A stretch of 21,543 nucleotides of DNA from Dichloromethanomonas sp964477085 (GTDB lineage Bacteria; Bacillota; Desulfitobacteriia; Desulfitobacteriales; Syntrophobotulaceae): assembly GCA_964477085.1 (NCBI GenBank), contig CAYZDF010000047.1, forward strand, positions 1 to 21,543. The letters are read 5' to 3'. The notes under the pieces were generated by a model, which worked only from the letters and a program-made list of their open reading frames with translations, had not been told where the DNA came from and ran no database searches. Positions 6,784-14,294 of the stretch are shown here, piece by piece (the stretch's first letter is position 1; every line of letters starts with the position of its first letter). The position numbers and the translations under genes were made by a program.

Positions 6784-8138
6784 AAAGCATGATGAAAATC
6801 CTGACCCGCTATGTACTTTCCGCAGCCGGGGTCACGTTGATTTTGCTTGTCATTAATTTCACTGTGCTGGCAGCATGGACAGTTCAGTCTGGCAAAATCG
6901 TCCAGAAAGACTACAGTGTTTCCCAGCTTGCTGGGGCCTTAAGCAAGCGGGACGGCGCTTTCACGCTTACCGAATCCGCCAAAAAGGAGATTGAAAAGAA
7001 TTATCAATGGGCCATGCTCTTAAGAGATGACGGCCATGTGATCTGGAGCATAAATCTGCCAAACGATATCCCGCGGACATATACGGTCGCCGATGTGGCG
7101 GGTTTTACCCGCTGGTATCTAAAAGACTATCCGGTCAAAGTTTGGCGGCATCCGGACGGTCTTTTCGTACTTGGCAGTGAGAAAGGCAGTGTATGGAAAC
7201 ATGCCATTGACATGCCTCAATGGGAAATAGAAAAAATACTGGTATGGGTCCCTGCGGTACTGATCTTAAACGGCGCTGCAGCCATCCTGCTGGCTTTGCT
7301 TTTCGGCCTGCGCTTGTTTCGTTCTGTGAAGCCTTTGGCCAAGGGCATTGAGGATATGGCTGAAAAACGCCCAGTGGAACTTCCCGCCACTGGTCTGCTC
7401 GCAGACCTTGCCCAGGGAATCAATACAACTTCCGCCCTGCTGACCAGGCAGGAAGCCGCTTTGAATCAGCGAGACAACGCCCGCACGGCCTGGATAGCCG
7501 GTGTGTCACATGATATCCGCACCCCGCTTTCCCTGGTGATGGGCTATGCCAGCCAACTGGAAAACGACCCCTGGCTGCCACAATCCAAGCGGGAGCAGGC
7601 CGGTATCATCCGTAGGCAAAGCGAACGGATTAAAACGCTGGTCAGCGACTTGAACCTGGCTTCCAAACTGGAATACGACATGCAGCCGCTCCGACAAGAT
7701 TCCGTTTCCCTGGCTCCGCTTTTGCGCGACGCCACAGCCTATTTCCTCAACAGTGGACTGTGCGACAGCTATTCGATTGACATTGCGATCGAGGAAAATG
7801 CTCAGAACGCGATGGTCAGCGGCGACGAGGAGCTTTTACGGCGGGCGGTCTGCAATTTGATTGCCAACAGTATCCGGCACAACCCCGAGGGATGCGCTAT
7901 TCAAGTCGCTCTGGCCAAAGAATTGGACAATTGTGTTCTTGCTGTTTCCGACAACGGCACCGGTTTCACGCAGGAGACGCTGAATAAACTGAACCGAGCG
8001 GAAAGCTCCGCCCGGCTGGATAACCACGGTCTGGGCCTCACCATCGTCCGGCAGATCGTCTGGGCGCACGGGGGAACCACAGCGTTTTATAATCTTCCTG
8101 AAGGTGGCTGCACAGTTGCGCTCTGCCTGCCCTTTTAA
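6780..8138 (+). CDS. Sensor histidine kinase of the antimicrobial-peptide module
   Basis: 452 residues from GTG 6780, which overlaps the regulator's TGA; ATG codons at 6789 and 6792 are alternatives. Helix about 12-34, an extracytoplasmic domain of about 120 residues (35-152), and helix about 153-178. HAMP-like region about 178-228, then the H-box WIAGVSHDIRTPLSLVMGY with His244. The HATPase domain has N-box NLIANSIRHNP (359-369), G1 DNGTGF (391-396) and G2 NHGLGLTIV (415-423). The sensor loop is larger than in the intramembrane-sensing BceS group, so it may bind its ligand outside the cell. Its cognate regulator is upstream, and the presumed target is the divergent ABC operon. Complete, with no odd features beyond the high GC content. 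Confidence 0.94.
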   Translation: MKSMMKILTRYVLSAAGVTLILLVINFTVLAAWTVQSGKIVQKDYSVSQLAGALSKRDGAFTLTESAKKEIEKNYQWAMLLRDDGHVIWSINLPNDIPRTYTVADVAGFTRWYLKDYPVKVWRHPDGLFVLGSEKGSVWKHAIDMPQWEIEKILVWVPAVLILNGAAAILLALLFGLRLFRSVKPLAKGIEDMAEKRPVELPATGLLADLAQGINTTSALLTRQEAALNQRDNARTAWIAGVSHDIRTPLSLVMGYASQLENDPWLPQSKREQAGIIRRQSERIKTLVSDLNLASKLEYDMQPLRQDSVSLAPLLRDATAYFLNSGLCDSYSIDIAIEENAQNAMVSGDEELLRRAVCNLIANSIRHNPEGCAIQVALAKELDNCVLAVSDNGTGFTQETLNKLNRAESSARLDNHGLGLTIVRQIVWAHGGTTAFYNLPEGGCTVALCLPF

Positions 8139-8181
8139 ATTTATTTTTAACCTTAGTAAGAAGGTTCTAGATATCATTATT

Positions 8182-8541
8182 TTATTGATGCTGTTTATTA
8201 TAAAGAATTACAGCCACATACTCTAAATCACAGTCCCCAATATTTTCAATCGAGTGCCAATCTCCATCTTTACAGAGGGTCATGTCTCCAGGATGCAGAA
8301 TCTGCTCTTTACCATTATCGATGACTAGTGCCTTTCCCTTCAAGATGTAATAGGTTTCAAAGTCACCCACATGTTGATGCTTTCCGATAGAACCACCCAC
8401 TGGAATAATACTGATGCCGAAAAGTCTACCTGTTCCATAATTATCTTCATTCTCTAGAATGTTAATAATTCTGACTGTATCTTTTCCTCCTTTTAAATTT
8501 GGGATGTGATCAACTCGTATTTCATCTGACTTTTTTATCAT
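8182..8541 (-). CDS. Small single-domain cupin protein
   Basis: 119 residues, convergent with the kinase gene (43 bp apart). An AAAAGGAGAG site lies 10-11 bases before the ATG, rather far but the only candidate. It is a one-domain cupin: motif 1 GKHQHVGDFETYYILKG (H..H....E, about residues 56-72) and motif 2 HPGDMTLCKDGDWHSIEN, with the final metal-ligand His in GDWH. The four ligand positions (two His, Glu, His) appear intact, so a bound metal is likely. Such proteins may be sugar or polyketide isomerases, dioxygenases or ligand-sensing proteins, and the sequence does not decide. Composition is AT-rich like the downstream region, not like the GC-rich module to its left. Confidence 0.88.
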   Translation of the reverse strand: MIKKSDEIRVDHIPNLKGGKDTVRIINILENEDNYGTGRLFGISIIPVGGSIGKHQHVGDFETYYILKGKALVIDNGKEQILHPGDMTLCKDGDWHSIENIGDCDLEYVAVILYNKQHQ

Positions 8542-9102
8542 GTATTTTATACTCTCCTTTTCGCTAAAATACTATATTGTTTATTAGATTGAACTAATTC
8601 TTAATTTCTCACTCCTCCCCCACAAATATCAGTATGTTTCACCTAGTTTAAGCCTATTGAACAGCCTAAAGCTGAATTGTTATATTATAATTATTTGTAA
8701 TTATGTTCTCCTTGTCTTTAGCTACTATAGATAATAAGAAACAATCTTATTAGTCCTTGATGGATAAACACATGAAAACTCAACCTCCGCATCGTCTACC
8801 ATAAAAACCCGCCGATGTAACAGGATTTCTCCTGATTACAGCAACGGGTTTCACCACGCTATTATTTACTTGCGAAACGCAATCAAAAAACTTTCAAATG
8901 GTATAAGCATTTTAAAAATCAAATAAATCCTTTGGCACTTTTGAAGAATACAAAACAGCAGTTGAAGCTTTCAATACTCTTGGTAATCTGCGCTATCCAA
9001 TCATTTTTACTTATTTGTATATAAAAAAAGTAATACAAAGTATGCACATGATGTTGCTATAGGAATTAACACATTGGTAAGGAGGCAAGAGTTTTATCAT
9101 GC
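8542..9102. other. 560-bp spacer with a nested hairpin and no convincing gene
   Basis: This region lies upstream of the cupin gene and downstream of the sigma-54 activator, both on the minus strand. It is AT-rich with short open frames in several phases. A stretch near 8934-9059 reads KSFGTFEEYKTAVEAFNTLG in one frame, which looks coding-like but has no start site or Shine-Dalgarno and follows stops. It may be a decayed mobile-element fragment, though I cannot name the family. The one clear structure is the hairpin at 8805-8851. Confidence 0.4.
8805..8851. repeat. Nested inverted repeat
   Basis: The outer arms AAACCCG (8805-8811) and CGGGTTT (8845-8851) enclose a second hairpin: TGTAACAGGA, loop TTTC, TCCTGATTACA with one bulged A. 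No T-run follows on either strand, so it is not a typical terminator. It could be a palindromic repeat or the end of a decayed element. Confidence 0.5.
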
Positions 9103-11040
9103 TTATAAATTATATTTTTTAATTCTGCGCCATAGAGTTGTTTTGCTAATTCCTAGTATCTCACATATCTTGTCTCGATCTTTGTTGTATTTTTTAATGG
9201 CATCCATGATGCAAAGTCTTTCTAATTCATCTAAAGAGTAATGGAAGGCGGCAGAAGGATGCTTTTTCTCTTGATCGAAGGATTTTACTTCGAATCCGTC
9301 TGCAGTTGCATATTCTCTATCAAAGGATTTGTCTTTAAAAATTTCGAGAATATCTTTTGGCTCTATAGTTTGTCCGCTTTTTAATACAATAATTCGCTCA
9401 ATTACTGTTTCTAATTCGCGAACATTACCTGTCCAAGGGTACTTTTTAAAGAGTTCGATGGTTTCAAGAGAGAGTTTGGCTGGTGGTAGAGAGAGATCTT
9501 GAGATTTCTGTTTTATTAAAGACTCAGAAAGAATTTTTATGTCTTCTTTTCGTTCGTTTAAAGTGGGGATAATTAGCCGAAGTATATTTAAGCGATGGAA
9601 AAGGTCGGTGCGGAAGCATCCTTCTACACAGGCTTTTTGTAGATCTTTATGGGTGGCTGCAATAATTCTCGCGTTGATTGGAATAATTTTATTACCACCG
9701 ACATGTATTATTTCTCTCTCCTGCAAAACACGAAGAAGCGCAGATTGCAGCTTGGGAGAGATCTCACCGATTTCGTCCAAAAAAAGAGTGCCTCCATTTG
9801 CAAGTTCAAGATATCCTCTTTTTCCGCCTTTTTTTGCTCCGGTGAAGGCTCCTTCTTCATATCCAAAGAGTTCACTTTCCAATAATGTTTCAGGAATAGA
9901 CGCACAATTGATAGCAACGAAAGGACCATTTTTTCTTTTACTGGCGTTATGAATGCTTTGTGCTATCATTTCTTTACCTGTACCGGTTTCTCCAGTAATT
10001 AATATGTTAGAGTCTACAGGAGCGTATTTTTTTGCCTGTTCCAGAGTTTTTTTCATCGAGGGATTTTCTGTCAGTATATTCTCAAAATGGATAGAGGCAA
10101 CATGCCCGTTTAAATGAAGTACCTGGCGGACTTTGGATTCAAGATGTTCAATGTTATTCGCGTATTGAAATGATATGACCATACCCGTTACTTCATTTTC
10201 GTTAATTACAGGAACAGCCGTATATACTAGGTGTTTTTTTTCGACTTTGATGAGATTTCCTATCCGGTCATATTCGGATTTTTTTAGGTTATCCCAATTG
10301 ATAAAAGGTAAGATTTTGTAACATGAACTGCCAATTACATTTTCTTTTTCTACATTTAACATTTTTTGCGCTGTTTTATTCATTAGGATAATATCGTTAT
10401 TTTCGTTTGTTACGAGAATTCCATCATAGGAAAAGTCCAAAATGGTATGTAGTCGTTCTGCTTTAATCTTTTCCAAGCGTTGTGCTGCAACGATTTCCAT
10501 AGCGTTCTGTATAGCGGAAGCAATGGAACCTTTACCTGAAGTAAACATAATGCCGGTTAGTCCAATTTTATTAGCGTGTTTTACAGAATTAATTCCTCCT
10601 AGGATAATTTCAATTCCATCATTTTTAGCTTGTTTAACGGCATTAGGAATATCGCCCAGAGAATTTAATGGAATCTCTACGATTTTGCAGTTAAATGTTG
10701 TGCTGAGAATATGAACACCGTAAATAGAGAGAGGAAATCCCATAACACCAATGCTTTTTCCGTTAAAACCTACTTTGAATAAAACAGGGATAATGTCGTA
10801 AGGGCTAACTCCCATATTGATAACAGGAATATCAATATGTTGAGAGAGTATTGCAGCAGTTGCTCCGCGACTTACTATGATTTTTGCACCTTGTGCTATA
10901 TATTTTTTTGCAACTTCGATTGCCTTATCAGCATAGCCTACGTCAATTGACCATCCTGTTAGTCCTAATTCCTGACAAACTTCTTTGACCAATTCTGCTA
11001 TTTCGGGATATGGGGCAATGAAAGCATATTTATTGTTCAT
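9103..11040 (-). CDS. PrpR-type sigma-54-dependent transcriptional activator
   Basis: 645 residues from the ATG at 11040, which has GAGGT 8 bases upstream; a TTG at 11067 has no such site. Domains in order: PrpR_N ligand-binding domain (about 1-190, with IIVSRGATA and the INMGVSPYDI segment); PAS (about 197-305); AAA+ central domain with Walker A GETGTGKE (350-357), the sigma-54-contacting GAFTGA loop (397-402), Walker B GTLFLDEI (417-424) and arginine-finger region FRTDLFHRL; and a Fis-type helix-turn-helix ending ISKTTLWRRIKKYNL (631-645). PrpR_N domains sense small organic acids or CoA-linked metabolites. It diverges from the aldolase-transporter operon, whose promoter is of the -24/-12 type, so it is almost certainly that operon's activator. 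Confidence 0.95.
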   Translation of the reverse strand: MNNKYAFIAPYPEIAELVKEVCQELGLTGWSIDVGYADKAIEVAKKYIAQGAKIIVSRGATAAILSQHIDIPVINMGVSPYDIIPVLFKVGFNGKSIGVMGFPLSIYGVHILSTTFNCKIVEIPLNSLGDIPNAVKQAKNDGIEIILGGINSVKHANKIGLTGIMFTSGKGSIASAIQNAMEIVAAQRLEKIKAERLHTILDFSYDGILVTNENNDIILMNKTAQKMLNVEKENVIGSSCYKILPFINWDNLKKSEYDRIGNLIKVEKKHLVYTAVPVINENEVTGMVISFQYANNIEHLESKVRQVLHLNGHVASIHFENILTENPSMKKTLEQAKKYAPVDSNILITGETGTGKEMIAQSIHNASKRKNGPFVAINCASIPETLLESELFGYEEGAFTGAKKGGKRGYLELANGGTLFLDEIGEISPKLQSALLRVLQEREIIHVGGNKIIPINARIIAATHKDLQKACVEGCFRTDLFHRLNILRLIIPTLNERKEDIKILSESLIKQKSQDLSLPPAKLSLETIELFKKYPWTGNVRELETVIERIIVLKSGQTIEPKDILEIFKDKSFDREYATADGFEVKSFDQEKKHPSAAFHYSLDELERLCIMDAIKKYNKDRDKICEILGISKTTLWRRIKKYNL

Positions 11041-11093
11041 AGTATAAACCTCATCTATAGATATCAATCTATAAATTTTGATATGTTTATTTT

Positions 11094-11122
11094 AGTGTAG
11101 CATAACGGCTTTGTTAGCTCAA
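11094..11122 (-). promoter_or_regulatory. Predicted sigma-A promoter of the sigma-54 activator gene
   Basis: On the minus strand TTGAGC (complement of 11117-11122), a 17-base spacer and TACACT (complement of 11094-11099) with a TGC extended -10. The start would fall about 45 bases before the activator's ATG. Confidence 0.6.
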
Positions 11123-11138
11123 TGAATAAAGTTCAAAG

Positions 11139-11165
11139 TGAAATTTCATAGTGAAATAAATTTCA
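11139..11165. promoter_or_regulatory. Candidate enhancer sites for the sigma-54 activator
   Basis: Two adjacent palindromes share half-sites: TGAAATTTCA (11139-11148) and TGAAAT-AA-ATTTCA (11152-11165), 13 bp apart start to start. They lie about 145-170 bp upstream of the -24 element, the usual distance for an upstream activator sequence, and close to the activator's own promoter. The region is AT-rich, so chance palindromes are possible. Confidence 0.5.
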
Positions 11166-11307
11166 ATTTTTAATTGTTAATAAAAATATCAATAGTGATG
11201 TATATAAAATACATTTACTACCAAAAACCATAAAATAATTAGAATATTGCATAAATTTCCTAAAATATAATTGTATAATTTTATAAGATCACTCTACTTA
11301 TGTTACT

Positions 11308-11323
11308 TGGCATAGTATTTGCA
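11308..11323 (+). promoter_or_regulatory. Sigma-54 (-24/-12) promoter
   Basis: TGGCATAGTATTTGCA matches the consensus TGGCAC-N5-TTGCA with one change. The invariant GG (11309-11310) and GC (11321-11322) are exactly 12 bp apart start to start. Transcription should begin near 11334, 40 bases before the aldolase-family ATG. Confidence 0.85.
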
Positions 11324-11373
11324 ATTATATTACCGTGATTAAGTCATTATATTATAGAAAGGTGGAATATTAT

Positions 11374-12264
11374 ATGAATTTTGAACCAAAAGGAATTCTA
11401 CCAGCCATGATCACACCACTTACTAACGACGGGGAGGTGAATATTCCTGCTTTAAGAAAGCTGATCGAATATTTAATATGCGGTGGCGTGCATGGTATTT
11501 TTGCCATTGGAACTACAGGCGAATTTTATGGAATGACTAACGATGAATACAGAGAGGTTCTAGAGGTAACACTGGATCAGACAGCAGGCAGAGTTCCTGT
11601 ATATGGCGGTGCAAATTGTATTGGAACCCGTCAGTCAATTGAACTGGCACAGATTGCTCAGAAAGTAGGGATTGCAGCGGTATCTGTATTAACTCCGTAT
11701 TTTATCAGCTTAAATCAGAACGAAGTATACAACCACTTTGAGGCAGTTGCAAAAAGCACGGATCTTCCTATTATTTTATATAACAACAGTCCAAAGACAC
11801 ACATTCCAATCACACCAGCTACAGTAGCAAAACTAGCCGATATCGACAATATCGTAGGTATCAAGGATTCCACAGGTGATTTCACAAACACTGCAGAGTA
11901 CATTCGTCTTACGAAAGGTAAGAGTTTTCATGTGATGTTAGGACGTGACACGTTAATTCATGCAGGTATGTGCCATGGTGCAGCCGGTGCGGTCGCAGCA
12001 TGCGCAAATGTGGCACCAAGATTGGTAGCTGATATTTATGATAAGTATGTTGCAGGTGACATAGAAGGCTCTTTGCAAGCACAGTTCGACCTGGCGCCTC
12101 TTAGAATTGCATTTGGGTTGGGATCTTTCCCAACAATAATTAAGGAATCGTTGGAACTTATAGGCATTGAAGCAGGCCCTTGTATGATGCCGACCGGCAC
12201 TATGACTGTTGACGAAAAAGAACAACTGAAAAAAATCCTGACTAATATGGGACTTGTAAGATAA
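11374..12264 (+). CDS. DHDPS/N-acetylneuraminate-lyase family (DapA-like) aldolase
   Basis: 296 residues from ATG 11374 with GAAAGGTGG in front; an upstream GTG at 11335 in the same frame would start at the transcript's first bases. Class I aldolase barrel: 2-oxoacid-binding GTTGE (46-50), the proton-relay Tyr136 in ILYNNSP and Schiff-base Lys164 in VGIKDSTGD. The position of DHDPS Arg138 (YNVPxRT), which binds the aspartate-semialdehyde carboxylate, is Lys141 here (YNNSPKT). That argues against lysine biosynthesis and for a catabolic member that cleaves, condenses or dehydrates a 2-oxoacid. Pyruvate or a related oxoacid is the expected Schiff-base partner. It is the first gene of the sigma-54-driven operon, 77 bp before the transporter binding protein. 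The exact substrate is unknown. Confidence 0.92.
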   Translation: MNFEPKGILPAMITPLTNDGEVNIPALRKLIEYLICGGVHGIFAIGTTGEFYGMTNDEYREVLEVTLDQTAGRVPVYGGANCIGTRQSIELAQIAQKVGIAAVSVLTPYFISLNQNEVYNHFEAVAKSTDLPIILYNNSPKTHIPITPATVAKLADIDNIVGIKDSTGDFTNTAEYIRLTKGKSFHVMLGRDTLIHAGMCHGAAGAVAACANVAPRLVADIYDKYVAGDIEGSLQAQFDLAPLRIAFGLGSFPTIIKESLELIGIEAGPCMMPTGTMTVDEKEQLKKILTNMGLVR

Positions 12265-12309
12265 AAAGAACGTAAAGTCGGGGTTTTAATAAAACAACAT
12301 ATTTTATAA

Positions 12310-12340
12310 GGAGGAAAAAGGAGGAAAAAGGAGGAAAAAG
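12310..12340 (+). repeat. Triple tandem Shine-Dalgarno repeat before the binding-protein gene
   Basis: The 10-mer GAGGAAAAAG occurs three times in perfect tandem (12311-12340) directly before the ATG at 12342, giving three AGGAGG-like sites 8-9, 18-19 and 28-29 bases from the start. Only the last is at normal distance. The array invites replication slippage and could tune translation. Confidence 0.85.
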
Positions 12341-12341
12341 A

Positions 12342-13373
12342 ATGAAGAAAGTATTAACACTCATATTGGTGCTGATGTTGATTTTATCTGTTGCAGGTTG
12401 TGGGAATACATCAACCTCACCATCACCCTCAGAAGGACAATCTTCCGCTAGCAGCGCTCCTGCTAAATTAGAAGCAAATAGTTGGCCTAAAAAGCCGATC
12501 CAGGTAATTGTTCCTTATAGTCCTGGTGGTGATAGCGACTTTAATGCAAGAGCTTATGCAAAGCGTCTTGAGAAGGAGCTTGGACAACCGGTTGTTGTTA
12601 GTAACATGGCGGGTAATGGAGGTGCTGTAGGCAGCAGAAAGGTAAAAGAAAGTGAACCGGATGGTTATACCGTTTTGGCTTATCATGTCTCTATGTTTGT
12701 AAATCAAGCGATTGGTGCAACTGATTATGGTCTGGAAGCTTTTGAGGTTGCTGCTATTTCCGGTAGAAACGGAGGTAGCGTTGTAACAGTTAATGCAAAG
12801 TCTCCGTATAAGACATTAAAAGATTTGATGGATGCTTCTGCATCTGAGCCGGGTGAACTGACTTTTGCTGCTAATATTGGCGCATCTACTTCTGTAATGG
12901 CAAATGCTTTCAACCGTGCAGGTGGTGCATTTAACTTGGTTGATTTAGGTGATGCAAGCCAACGGGTAGCTGCTTTAATGGGCGGGCATGTTGATGTTAT
13001 TCCAAATTCGCTTGGTACTGCAATCCCTTATATTGAATCGGGAGACTTCAGAGCGTTGGCAATTATCGAGGACGAAAGAAATCCTTTGTATCCGGAGCTT
13101 CCTACAGCAATTGAACAAGGTTATGATGCTTCACTACCAATCTTCTACTTCTTTGCATTCCCTGATGGAACACCTCAAGAGATTGTAGATAAGTTTGCTA
13201 ATGCAGTTGAAAAAGTTAATAGAATGCCTGATTATCAGGATGAAATCAAAACAGCGTTCTTACAAACTCCATATTTTGTTAAAGGTGAAGAAGCAAAAAC
13301 TATTCTTGAAAAGCAACAGGAAGAAATTCTGGCTATGAAAGACGAATTACTAAAAGTAAAGAAACAGCAATAA
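12342..13373 (+). CDS. tctC: TctC/Bug-family lipoprotein substrate-binding protein of a TTT transporter
   Basis: 343 residues. A lipoprotein signal peptide ends in the lipobox SVAGC (Cys20), followed by a Ser/Pro-rich tether to about 45. The rest is a complete Bug/TctC periplasmic-type binding fold: the opening WPKKPIQVIVPYSPGGDSD, the ARAYAKRLEKELGQPVVVSNMAGNGG segments, GYTVLAYH, and the ALMGGHVDVIPNSLG hinge region. This family binds small mono-, di- or tricarboxylates through a beta-strand-water network, and the sequence alone does not tell which. It delivers substrate to TctA/TctB encoded downstream. Translation may be unusually strong because of the triple Shine-Dalgarno. A perfect hairpin just after the stop could stabilise this part of the message, consistent with binding proteins being made in excess. 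Confidence 0.94.
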   Translation: MKKVLTLILVLMLILSVAGCGNTSTSPSPSEGQSSASSAPAKLEANSWPKKPIQVIVPYSPGGDSDFNARAYAKRLEKELGQPVVVSNMAGNGGAVGSRKVKESEPDGYTVLAYHVSMFVNQAIGATDYGLEAFEVAAISGRNGGSVVTVNAKSPYKTLKDLMDASASEPGELTFAANIGASTSVMANAFNRAGGAFNLVDLGDASQRVAALMGGHVDVIPNSLGTAIPYIESGDFRALAIIEDERNPLYPELPTAIEQGYDASLPIFYFFAFPDGTPQEIVDKFANAVEKVNRMPDYQDEIKTAFLQTPYFVKGEEAKTILEKQQEEILAMKDELLKVKKQQ

Positions 13374-13388
13374 ACACAACCTTTATTA

Positions 13389-13428
13389 GAAATTCAGGAA
13401 TATCATGTTTGTGATATTCCTGAATTTC
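13389..13428 (+). terminator. Perfect 17-bp hairpin after tctC, without T-run
   Basis: GAAATTCAGGAATATCA (13389-13405), a six-base loop and its exact reverse complement (13412-13428). No poly-T follows, so full termination is doubtful. It is better seen as a partial terminator or 3'-end stabiliser separating the highly needed binding protein from the membrane subunits. Confidence 0.6.
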
Positions 13429-13454
13429 CTTAAAACATACTAATTTATTAACTA

Positions 13455-13736
13455 GTGATTTCTGCAATATCCAATCAAGGAACCTTACGGTTGATGTTCT
13501 ACAATGACACAATGACCAGTGATCGGATAGAGGTACACTATCTGCCTTCTTATTCACCAGAATTAAACCCAGATGAATATCTTAATGGCGACCTAAACGA
13601 CATGTTCATTCAGGAAACCCTCAAGAGATAAAAAATCCTTGGAATCGAAGGCTCGCGGTTAGATGATGAAAATCGCCGCAAGAAGTCACACATCAAGAGT
13701 TATTTTAGAAACCGACATGTTACATATGCTGCATAG
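13455..13736 (+). pseudogene. IS630-family transposase remnant
   Basis: One frame carries three recognisable pieces of an IS630-family (DDE) transposase. ISAISNQGTLRLMFYNDTM is fused directly to RIEVHYLPSYSPELNPDEYL, which contains the conserved PELNPxE catalytic-Glu block. The frame is then broken by TAA at 13629-13631 and resumes to the typical C-terminus IKSYFRNRHVTYAA and TAG at 13734. The N-terminal helix-turn-helix half and the block between the second catalytic Asp and YLPSYSP are deleted. It therefore cannot be functional. It lies between tctC and tctB in operon orientation and leaves the tctB Shine-Dalgarno intact. The family is recognised from memory of its C-terminal motifs. Confidence 0.82.
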
Positions 13737-13800
13737 TTTTAGAAGTTTAATCACCGGAGTAATAGTTAATGAGTATTTTGATATGGCCAAGGAGGTTACT

Positions 13801-14283
13801 ATGGGTAAAAATAAAGTATCGCTTTATTCTGGAATTTTCTTTCTTGTTTATGGTTTGGGTATGCTAGGTATGGCTTACAAGATTTTAAATACAGGGGTCA
13901 CTTCTTTAGGGGCTGGTTTCATGCCGAAGATTGTTAGTATTTTGATAATAATTCTTAGCATTCTTGTAATTGCGGAAGCTGTTGTTTGTTTGAAAACAGA
14001 GAAAAAATCAGATGAGCAGCAAACAAACAAGATGAAGGTGGATATTAAGGGAGTAGCTGCAACTATTGTTCTATTAGCTGCTTATGTGATTTTGCTAAAG
14101 CCGGTTGGTTTTATTATTATCAGTATAATTTATATGTTTTTACAGATGTATCTGTTAGCTCCTCAAATAACCAAGAAAAAGCTTATTCTGTATACGGTTA
14201 TTTCAATAATAACACCGATTATAATAAATTATATCTTTATTAGATTTTTTTCACTTATGCTGCCAAGTGGCGTATTAGGATAG
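13801..14283 (+). CDS. tctB: TctB-family small membrane subunit of the TTT transporter
   Basis: 160 residues from ATG 13801, which has AAGGAGGTT 5 bases upstream; the longer in-frame start at 13663 lies inside the transposase remnant and is rejected. Four hydrophobic helices (about 9-27, 42-64, 86-105 and 107-155, the last region holding two closely packed stretches) with a charged loop KTEKKSDEQQTNK between the second and third give the usual TctB plan. An early GAGFMPKIVS motif is typical of the family. It forms the small membrane partner of TctA, whose gene starts 11 bp downstream. Low GC and no defects seen. Confidence 0.9.
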   Translation: MGKNKVSLYSGIFFLVYGLGMLGMAYKILNTGVTSLGAGFMPKIVSILIIILSILVIAEAVVCLKTEKKSDEQQTNKMKVDIKGVAATIVLLAAYVILLKPVGFIIISIIYMFLQMYLLAPQITKKKLILYTVISIITPIIINYIFIRFFSLMLPSGVLG

Positions 14284-14294
14284 GGGGGATAAAA

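Noticed and set aside
8149..8166. AACCTT/AAGGTT hairpin between the convergent kinase and cupin genes as a terminator
   Set aside because: Only six pairs and no T-run on either strand.
8870..9059. Possible transposase C-terminal fragments in two frames
   Set aside because: Coding-like but no family motif recognised; frames are interrupted and lack start signals.
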